Part shown: positions 1 to 4,235 of the stretch, piece after piece
Layout: every line of letters starts with the position of its first letter
Numbering within the stretch: the stretch's first letter is position 1
From: Anaerolineae bacterium
Lineage (GTDB): Bacteria; Chloroflexota; Anaerolineae; UBA4142
Direction of reading: 5' to 3'
Assembly (NCBI GenBank): GCA_027457205.1
Contig: DAIDTM010000357.1
Location: 1 to 11,073 of the forward strand
DNA length: 11,073 bases
The notes under the pieces: model-generated
The model's input: the letters and a program-made list of their open reading frames with translations, nothing else
The model's database searches: none
What the model was told of the DNA's origin: nothing
Made by a program: the position numbers and the translations under genes

Positions 1-375
1 CTGGGATTCAGCCCCGCGAGCGCGACGGTGCGCGCCGGCGCGCCGCTCGACGTGAATCTGTACTGGCAAGCGCGGCAGCCGACGAACATCGACGAGCATC
101 TGTACGTTGGTCTCTTCGCGGCAGACGGCGCGGTGGTCGCATCAACCGACGAAGTGCCGCTGGGGGACGCGCTCGGCACCTCGCGCTGGTCGCCCGGCGA
201 AATCTTGCGCGACCCGGTGCGATTGGCTGTGCCGGCAACCGCGCCGCCGGGCGATTACGTCTTGCGCGTGGCGATGTACGATCCATTGACGCACGAGCCG
301 CTCACGGCAGCGCCAGGCGAATGGATCGCGGCGAACGATCAGATCGAGCTGACGAACGTGCGGGTGGAGAAATGA
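1..375 (+). CDS. C-terminal beta-sandwich domain of a large (probably membrane) protein, 5' end outside window
   Basis: This is the last 124 codons of a gene that begins before the window; the frame is open from base 1 to TGA at 373-375. The translation has the pattern of a C-terminal Ig-like beta-sandwich: an LYWQA strand, a GLFAADG strand, a TSRWSPGE turn, an APPGDYVLRVAMYDP hairpin and a final IELTNVRVEK strand. I know this pattern from the C-terminus of multi-spanning glycosyltransferase-family-39-like and related membrane proteins in Chloroflexota, where it sits outside the membrane. No transmembrane segment or catalytic motif is visible in this part, so the enzymatic role of the whole protein is unknown. 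A strong hairpin terminator overlaps the stop codon, so this is the last gene of its transcription unit. It converges on rph. Confidence is high that it is coding and moderate for the family. Confidence 0.8.
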   Translation: MGFSPASATVRAGAPLDVNLYWQARQPTNIDEHLYVGLFAADGAVVASTDEVPLGDALGTSRWSPGEILRDPVRLAVPATAPPGDYVLRVAMYDPLTHEPLTAAPGEWIAANDQIELTNVRVEK

Positions 376-416
376 AGAACGCCGATGCGGTCAAAGGCAT
401 CGGCGTTCTTTTTGTT
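375..416 (+). terminator. Rho-independent terminator between convergent genes
   Basis: A perfect 14-bp inverted repeat (375-388 with 397-410) encloses an 8-nt loop and runs into TTTTTGTTG on the + strand. The left arm begins at the last base of the upstream stop codon. It lies between the converging partial + gene and rph (minus strand, stop near 425). In the minus direction the right-to-left hairpin is followed by TTCATTTCTCC, so it may also stop rph transcripts, though less efficiently. Confidence 0.88.
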
Positions 417-424
417 GGGCGAGT

Positions 425-1126
425 TTATAAAACGGAAGACTGGATCTTGAACAATTCTTGAATCCCCGCGCGCGCGAGAGTCACCAGCCGATCCATCGCG
501 TCGCGCGCGAACGGTTCACCTTCCGCCGTGCCCTGCATCTCGATGAACTTGCCCTCGGCGGTCATCACGACGTTGAAATCGACTTCCGCGCGCGAGTCTT
601 CCTGGTAGCACAGATCGAGCATCTCTTCGCCGCCGACGATGCCGGCGCTCACCGCGGCGACTGCGGTCTTGAGCGCGCGCGGCGACGCGGTTTTATCGGC
701 GATCATCTTTCGCACCGCGATGACGAGCGCGACGTACGCGCCGGTGATCGACGCGGTGCGCGTGCCACCGTCGGCTTGGATGACGTCGCAGTCGATGGTA
801 ATCGTGTTCTCGCCGATCAAGCGCAAGTCCACTGCCGCGCGCAGCGAGCGCCCGATCAGCCGCTTGATCTCCTGCGAGCGCGCACTCGGCGTCGTCTCGC
901 GCGGGGTGCGCGTGTGCGTCGCGCGCGGCAGCATCGCGTACTCGGCGGTGAGCCAGCCCTGCCCGCGCCCGTCGAGCCATTTCGGTACGCCGGGCTGTAC
1001 GCTGACCGCGCACAGCACGCGCGTCTTGCCGGCTTCAATGAGCACGCTGCCTTCGGGGTAATCGATATAGCCCGGCGTGATTTTCACCGGGCGCAGTTCG
1101 TTGTTGCGGCGATGGTCAATTCGCAT
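425..1126 (-). CDS. rph: Ribonuclease PH
   Basis: This is a 233-aa protein of full family length. RNase PH is a phosphate-dependent 3'-to-5' exoribonuclease that trims tRNA 3' ends; it works as a hexamer of trimeric rings in the cytoplasm. Sequence support is extensive: the N-terminal block MRIDHRRNNELRPVKI; GRGQGWLTAEYAMLPRAT (about 53-70); IGRSLRAAVDL (91-101); TIDCDVIQADGGTRTA (110-125), which includes the phosphate-binding arginine; and the acidic pair in EDSRAEVDF (D177 and D183), which matches the catalytic aspartates of the family. The start is the ATG at 1126, six bases after the stop of the upstream alpha/beta hydrolase, so the two genes are probably cotranscribed. The first 17 codons and the adjoining upstream bases recur twice further right as orphan fragments (2021-2083 and 3242-3291), which makes this 5' end a recombination seam. 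The gene itself looks intact. Confidence 0.97.
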   Translation of the reverse strand: MRIDHRRNNELRPVKITPGYIDYPEGSVLIEAGKTRVLCAVSVQPGVPKWLDGRGQGWLTAEYAMLPRATHTRTPRETTPSARSQEIKRLIGRSLRAAVDLRLIGENTITIDCDVIQADGGTRTASITGAYVALVIAVRKMIADKTASPRALKTAVAAVSAGIVGGEEMLDLCYQEDSRAEVDFNVVMTAEGKFIEMQGTAEGEPFARDAMDRLVTLARAGIQELFKIQSSVL

Positions 1127-1132
1127 ATTGCA

Positions 1133-1915
1133 TCAACTATGCCCAGCCAGGAATTTCGCGAGCGCGGCGTTGAATTCGGCGGGGTGTTCAATGGGCGTCG
1201 CATGGCGCGAATCTGGAATGACGACGAGTTGCGCGTTGGGCATCAGCTTGACGTATGCCTCTTTTACCGCTACGGGTGAATAATCCTGATCGGCGGCAAT
1301 AATGAGTGTCGGACATTGAATCGACCCCAATTTGCCGACGACGTTCCAGCCCAGCATCGAGCGCGTCGCTTCGATATAGGCGCGCGGATCGTTCTCTGCC
1401 CAGCGTTCGATAAACGTTTCGCGCAAGGCGGCGTGTTCCGGTTTGGGAAACAGATTAGGCGCGAGCGCTTGCCCCATCGCGCGCATGCCTAATTGCTGCA
1501 CGATGCCAACTCGCCGCTCGACTTCAGGTTTGGCTTGTTCTGGATCGCCAAGCGTCGGCGCGCTGTTGACGATGGTGAGCGTCTTGACCATTGTGGGATA
1601 GTCGATGGCGAACTGGAACGCGACCGCTCCGCCAAGGGATATGCCGACAATGTGTGCGGATGCGACGGCTAACGCTTGAAGAAGACACGAGAGGTCATCC
1701 GCAAACATCGGCACGGAATAGGGTCCTGCGGGCTTGTCGGATTGACCCTGCCCGCGCAAATCGAATGTGATGACTTGGTAAGATTTGGAGAACTCTGGTA
1801 CCTGGGATTCCCAGTCGCGTGTGCTTGATCCCAAACCGTGAATGAAGACGAGGGGCTGACCTTCGCCGTGCATTTCGTAATACAGGTTGATGTTGTTCGA
1901 TTGAATCTTGGGCAT
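1133..1915 (-). CDS. Alpha/beta-fold hydrolase
   Basis: This is a 260-aa alpha/beta hydrolase of the 3-oxoadipate enol-lactonase/haloperoxidase-like type. Visible features are the oxyanion-hole HG in FIHGLGSSTRDW (H26-G27), FDLRGQGQSD (51-60), the nucleophile elbow GISLGG (Ser93), an acid in IIAADQDYSP (D209 or D211) and the catalytic His238 in SRHATP. The substrate cannot be told from sequence. I chose ATG 1915 because AAAGGAG (1923-1929) is correctly spaced seven bases ahead and the product then starts with the usual MPKIQSNNINLYYE. An in-frame upstream start at 1969 would only add residues encoded by repeat R1. The stop lies six bases before rph. The gene sits between rph copy A and repeat R1, as a module inserted upstream of rph. 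The protein is probably cytoplasmic, since no signal peptide is visible. Confidence 0.9.
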   Translation of the reverse strand: MPKIQSNNINLYYEMHGEGQPLVFIHGLGSSTRDWESQVPEFSKSYQVITFDLRGQGQSDKPAGPYSVPMFADDLSCLLQALAVASAHIVGISLGGAVAFQFAIDYPTMVKTLTIVNSAPTLGDPEQAKPEVERRVGIVQQLGMRAMGQALAPNLFPKPEHAALRETFIERWAENDPRAYIEATRSMLGWNVVGKLGSIQCPTLIIAADQDYSPVAVKEAYVKLMPNAQLVVIPDSRHATPIEHPAEFNAALAKFLAGHS

Positions 1916-1934
1916 GGCGAGACTCCTTTGTCTG

Positions 1935-2033
1935 CCGCCGATTGAAAATCGGCGTCTAATCATCTGCAAGTCGGCTCAAGCCGACTTGGCGCTCATTCAG
2001 CCGTCGGTTACAACCGATGGCGTGATTTTCACC
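1935..2033 (+). repeat. Three-hairpin interspersed element, copy R1
   Basis: Copy 1 of an approximately 100-bp element present three times in the same orientation. From left to right it has an 8-bp stem (1936-1943 with 1947-1954), a near-perfect palindrome (AAGTCGGCT 1968-1976 with AGCCGACTT 1979-1987), a third stem CCGTCGGTT/AACCGATGG (2001-2020) containing one G-T wobble, and the end CGTGATTTTCACC (2021-2033). That end coincides with codons 13-17 of the rph-like fragment B, so element and fragment merge there. The other end lies just before the Shine-Dalgarno sequence of the alpha/beta hydrolase. On the minus strand the outer ends GGCGTGATTTTCA and GACGCCGATTTTCA are similar when one is inverted, suggesting short terminal inverted repeats as in a MITE- or REP-like element. 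No coding capacity is seen. Confidence 0.85.
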
Positions 2034-2071
2034 GGGCGGAACTCGTTGGCGCGGCGATGGTCAATTCGCAT
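1997..2071 (-). pseudogene. Orphan 5' end of rph (copy B)
   Basis: Reading leftward from ATG 2071 gives MRIDHRRANEFRPVKITP and then a stop after 24 codons. The first 17 residues match RNase PH of this window except N8 to A and L11 to F. At DNA level 2021-2083 aligns without gaps to 1076-1138 with 54 of 63 bases identical by hand. The match even includes the TGA of the gene upstream and the six-base gap before ATG. Similarity ends at KITP, where element R1 begins. The rest of this second rph is missing. It lies six bases after the DUF2442 stop, mirroring the hydrolase-rph junction. It is probably a displaced remnant and makes no functional enzyme. Confidence 0.75.
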
Positions 2072-2077
2072 CAATCA

Positions 2078-2446
2078 TCAACTGCGCGTGCGTCGTTGCC
2101 GGGGCGCGGGGGTTGGCGGATGCGAGCGTTCTTTAGTCGCTCTGCGTTTTGCCGCGCGCCGTGCGAGCCACGCCTTGAGCGAATGCTGGCTTTCACCCGA
2201 TGGTCTGCCCAGCACCAAACCCTCAACGCTTAGATCTTCGTCGAGGTCGGGCCAGTGAATGCCTTCGCCGTCGCCGATGAGTCGCCACCTGTTACGCTCC
2301 TTCGGCGTTCCGTGCAATAGTCGAGGATACCACGCCAATGGTGCTGAAACAGTACGTCCGTCGCTGAGGTCAACGCGGAGCGCGTCTTTGGTCACTGAAA
2401 CGCTTTGCGCGGTCACTGTACGTAGTTCAATCGCTAAAGTATCCAT
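2078..2446 (-). CDS. DUF2442 protein, probable antitoxin of a DUF4160/DUF2442 pair
   Basis: A 122-aa protein whose first 90 residues fit DUF2442: LSDGRTVSAPLAWYPRLL, the ERNRWRLIGDGEGIHWPDL block, and DEDLSVEGLVLGRPS. The last 30 residues are a basic, proline-containing tail (KAWLARRAAKRRATKERS and on) that could contact nucleic acid. DUF2442 genes are commonly paired with DUF4160 genes and such pairs are predicted type II toxin-antitoxin modules; which partner is toxic is not settled from sequence. The ATG at 2446 has a strong GGAGGTGG (2448-2455) close ahead, inside the end of the DUF4160 gene, and the two frames overlap by 20 bases, so translation is likely coupled. Downstream (leftward), after six bases, comes the orphan rph 5' end B. 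Confidence 0.88.
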   Translation of the reverse strand: MDTLAIELRTVTAQSVSVTKDALRVDLSDGRTVSAPLAWYPRLLHGTPKERNRWRLIGDGEGIHWPDLDEDLSVEGLVLGRPSGESQHSLKAWLARRAAKRRATKERSHPPTPAPRQRRTRS

Positions 2447-2663
2447 TCCACCTCCGGAGAAAGAACTCCCTGTTTTGCTCCACGAGTTTCTGTATCCGAT
2501 TGATTTCAGTTTGGCTGAAACCTCTGCTAGATTCTAATCGAACTGGGTCAAGCCAGAATTTGGCTCTGTACTTTTCGCGCTCGACATGGACATGGGCTGG
2601 TTCGTCATAATCGCCGGAATAGAAGAAGAATCTGTATGGACCAATGCTTCGGATCGTTGGCAT
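2427..2663 (-). CDS. DUF4160 protein, probable toxin of a DUF4160/DUF2442 pair
   Basis: A small 78-aa protein with the full DUF4160 pattern: MPTIRSIGPYRFFFYSGDYDEPAHVHVERE at the start, with the conserved EPAHVHV, then AKFWLDPVRLESSRGFS and an amphipathic end NRIQKLVEQNREFFLRRWNGYF. The length is normal for the family. The start ATG 2663 has CGGAG (2669-2673) five bases ahead. It is the first gene of a two-gene unit with DUF2442, overlapping it by 20 bases. It begins about 43 bases after repeat R2. A toxin role is inferred from the family pairing; no catalytic motif is established here. Confidence 0.88.
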   Translation of the reverse strand: MPTIRSIGPYRFFFYSGDYDEPAHVHVEREKYRAKFWLDPVRLESSRGFSQTEINRIQKLVEQNREFFLRRWNGYFSD

Positions 2664-2704
2664 AGATTCTCCGGTTCTGCATCGATTGGCGAATCAGAGA
2701 CGTT

Positions 2705-2804
2705 CGCCACCGAATAAATTCGGCGTCTAATCATCTGCAAGTCGGCTTAAGCCGACTTGGCGCTCAGTCAGCCGTCGGTTTCAACCAATGGCGTGATTTT
2801 CACC
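2705..2804 (+). repeat. Three-hairpin interspersed element, copy R2
   Basis: Second copy of the R element. The central palindrome AAGTCGGCTTAAGCCGACTT is perfect here (2739-2758). The left stem is CCGAAT/ATTCGG with a changed loop, and the third stem region is GCCGTCGGTTTCAACCAATGGC (2771-2792). The right end CGTGATTTTCACC (2792-2804) is identical to R1, although here it borders PIN toxin sequence rather than rph. This shows the 13-15-bp end belongs to the element and not only to rph. On the minus strand its end supplies the last residues GENHAIG and the stop codon of the truncated PIN gene. Confidence 0.85.
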
Positions 2805-2993
2805 TGGAATGATTTCAAATTGCGTTTCGAGAAAATCGCGTACCTGAGCGTCGTTGCCTTGTACGCCGACCAGCACTTCCATCCACGTGATGTGGCTAAT
2901 GAACACGCGCGTATAGCGGCTGTATTCTGCGTCAGCAGCGGAAACGCCATTCAGCGCGTCAATGACGATATTGGTGTCAAAGACGGCGTTCAT
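2781..2993 (-). pseudogene. VapC-like PIN-domain toxin, C-terminally truncated by repeat R2
   Basis: The frame begins at ATG 2993, overlapping the DUF2281 stop in an ATGA junction, and gives 70 aa where VapC-like proteins have about 120-140. The N-terminal half of a PIN nuclease is clear: MNAVFDTNIVIDALNG with the first acidic residue D6, and VFISHITWMEVLVG with E39. After VRDFLETQFEIIP the frame enters R2 and ends GENHAIG. The second half of the PIN fold, which carries the remaining metal-binding acidic residues (the usual PDA and TRNxxDF regions), is absent and is not found on the other side of R2. An active ribonuclease is therefore unlikely. The antitoxin partner upstream is intact. The family call is confident; loss of function is inferred. 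Confidence 0.8.
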
Positions 2994-3217
2994 GTCCGGG
3001 CATCCCATTCCTCGCGCAGTTTGTGCTGATACTCCAATGCGTCAATGTTCCGTCCGCGCCACGAACCGAAGGCAGGATGCTGACGGAGCGGACGCTGCTC
3101 AGCTGACGGCGTGGAAGCGAGACGCTGTCGCAGAAACTCGGCAAAGTCCAGCACTTCATTTTGTTTTTCCGGTGGCAGTTGTTTCAACCGCCGTTCAAGT
3201 TGTTCTAGGAGGGTCAT
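2990..3217 (-). CDS. DUF2281/VapB-like antitoxin
   Basis: A 75-aa protein. Residues 1-33 (MTLLEQLERRLKQLPPEKQN and then EVLDFAEFLRQRL) match DUF2281, an N-terminal helix region often found in antitoxins. The rest contains HPAFGSWRGRNIDALEYQ followed by a charged end, as in antitoxins that neutralise PIN toxins through their C-terminus. AAGGGG (3224-3230 on the complementary strand) is a good ribosome binding site and lies inside the rph-like fragment C, whose own short frame ends in an ATGA overlap with this start. The stop overlaps the PIN start in the same way. It is probably now an orphan antitoxin, because its toxin is truncated. Confidence 0.85.
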   Translation of the reverse strand: MTLLEQLERRLKQLPPEKQNEVLDFAEFLRQRLASTPSAEQRPLRQHPAFGSWRGRNIDALEYQHKLREEWDART

Positions 3218-3291
3218 GGGAGACCCCTTGAATAGTCTGGTGCGATTTTCACCGGGCGGAGTTGGTTGTTGCGGCGATGGTCGAGGCGCAT
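3214..3291 (-). pseudogene. Orphan 5' end of rph (copy C)
   Basis: Reading leftward from ATG 3291 gives MRLDHRRNNQLRPVKIAPDY and then SRGLP and a stop: 25 codons. This matches the RNase PH N-terminus better than chance could explain; 3242-3291 has 44 of 50 bases identical to 1077-1126 by hand. The PDYSRG that follows resembles the usual continuation of the family (PDYTxxAEGS), so homology seems to run a few codons further than in copy B. The frame ends with ATGA shared with the DUF2281 start, so it could act as a coupled leader even if it is a remnant. The 32 bases between it and R3 hold nothing recognisable. Confidence 0.75.
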
Positions 3292-3323
3292 ATCGGTAGT
3301 CAGTCGTCAGAATTCAATGTTCA

Positions 3324-3411
3324 CCGCCGATTTTCAATCGGCGTCTAATAATCTGCAAGTCGGCTTAAGCCGACTTGGCGCTCATTTAGCTGCCGATGGA
3401 CTTGTTTTCAC
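3324..3411 (+). repeat. Three-hairpin interspersed element, copy R3 (third hairpin deleted)
   Basis: Third copy of the R element. The left stem CGCCGATT/AATCGGCG is present with the loop in the opposite sense to R1. The central AAGTCGGCTTAAGCCGACTT is perfect (3358-3377). About ten bases of the third hairpin are missing, and the right end reads GATGGACTTGTTTTCAC instead of GATGGCGTGATTTTCAC. Read on the minus strand, this end forms the last residues ENKSIGS and the TAA stop of the DUF3883 gene, in the same phase in which R2 ends the PIN gene. Confidence 0.8.
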
Positions 3412-4138
3412 TCGAGATCCTTATTTTCCATGCTTCTGGCTCTTTTCCCCAAAATTCGTTCTCGAATATGCTTTGATACGGATTTTGGAAGATCCTTGGC
3501 ATATAGTCTGACCGATTCATCTTGTTTCTGTCAACGAGATAAAGAAAGTATTTGTCAGTGAATTCTTGGGCTGTTTCGATCTCATTCCGTGACCAATAAA
3601 ATACGACTTTGTCCGAATATGATTTCACTTCTATAAATCTATCCAAGAAGACGGATTCTATATCATTAAAAGATTCTATGTCGAAGCCAGCATTTATATA
3701 TTCTCTAGAAACTCTTCGGATATTTTGAATTAATGGATGCCCTTGGAGCCTACGTTGTTCAAACTCCATAGCAAAGATTTCTGCTTGTTCCCCAAGTTCT
3801 TCTTGCCTCTCCTGCCTGATTTTCAACCCCGAAAGTGTAATCCTTCGTGTTTGGTTTTCCCTCTCTGCCCGAAGCGGATTCACGACTAATGCCTCGAAAA
3901 GCTCGGTGAAATCCGCCTTGACGAAAAGATCGTTTGATCCAAGTGTGGAATATCGCTCAAAGAAACCCAAGGATATCAAAAGGTTTCTGATGCCGTAAAA
4001 CTGAAACGGGATCAGATTTTCCTTTACATAGAAGAGCCTCCTAATCGCATCCTGTCTTACCCGTTGGGAAGCGGTGTACCTGTTAGAACGACTCTTGATT
4101 TGCAATATTTGGCAATGCTCAACACCGTTGGTGCCCAA
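3386..4138 (-). CDS. DUF3883-domain protein, probably 5'-truncated
   Basis: An open frame of 250 codons that starts only with TTG at 4138 and has no credible ribosome binding site. Its first 24 residues are an out-of-frame reading of a helicase remnant, so real homology begins about at QRVRQDAIRRLFYV (codon 25). The C-terminal half fits DUF3883 (the NO VEIN C-terminal region): EELGEQAEIFAMEFEQRRL, then AGFDIESF (150-157), RFIEVKSYS (167-175) and FYWSRNEIETAQEFTDKYFLY (180-200). D153 and E170-V-K172 resemble a D...ExK nuclease core, which is only a suggestion. DUF3883 is common in proteins linked to restriction and helicases. The last residues SENKSIGS come from repeat R3. Sequence and codon use are more AT-rich than the flanking genes. 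It is most likely a gene fragment left by a deletion that joined it to the helicase remnant. Confidence 0.65.
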   Translation of the reverse strand: MGTNGVEHCQILQIKSRSNRYTASQRVRQDAIRRLFYVKENLIPFQFYGIRNLLISLGFFERYSTLGSNDLFVKADFTELFEALVVNPLRAERENQTRRITLSGLKIRQERQEELGEQAEIFAMEFEQRRLQGHPLIQNIRRVSREYINAGFDIESFNDIESVFLDRFIEVKSYSDKVVFYWSRNEIETAQEFTDKYFLYLVDRNKMNRSDYMPRIFQNPYQSIFENEFWGKEPEAWKIRISSENKSIGS

Positions 4139-4233
4139 ACACCACCGTCAATATTTTTTATCCTACGTGCTTCATCTAAGACAACCAATATTTTGTCCCC
4201 AGGCTGCTGCTTTAACAGGTAAGAAGAGCGCAA
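4057..4233 (-). pseudogene. Remnant of a Snf2-type (superfamily 2) helicase
   Basis: This stretch has no long frame of its own, but reading leftward from TTG 4233 gives about 58 codons of obvious helicase. It starts LRSSYLLKQQPGDKILVVL, continues with a motif II-like DEARRIKN where DEAH would be expected, then GGVWAPTVLSIAKYCKSRVV and motif III-like LTGTPLPNG, then a stop at 4057. DEAHRIKN followed by a tryptophan block and LTGTPxPN is characteristic of Snf2 and related SF2 ATPases. Motif I and motifs IV-VI are missing. The right end lies two bases after the DUF2075 stop, and the left end is joined out of frame to the DUF3883 fragment. Loss of the DEAH histidine and of most of the protein says it is dead. 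It is evidence that a helicase gene once stood here. Confidence 0.8.
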
Positions 4234-4235
4234 GG

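Noticed and set aside
458..1279. Long + strand open frame opposite rph
   Set aside because: It mirrors the GC-rich third positions of rph, has low-complexity Arg/Ala/His content and no family pattern; rph on the other strand is certain.
1916..1969. N-terminal extension of the alpha/beta hydrolase
   Set aside because: The extra residues are translated from repeat R1, and a well-spaced AAAGGAG favours ATG 1915.
1935..3411. CRISPR array from the three R copies
   Set aside because: The repeats are about 100 bp, 520-770 bp apart and separated by genes, with no spacer pattern or cas genes.
1133..3411. Integron cassette array with R as attC sites
   Set aside because: R has multiple hairpins and lacks recognisable R''/R' core GTT sites; there is no integrase, and the orphan rph 5' ends are not explained.
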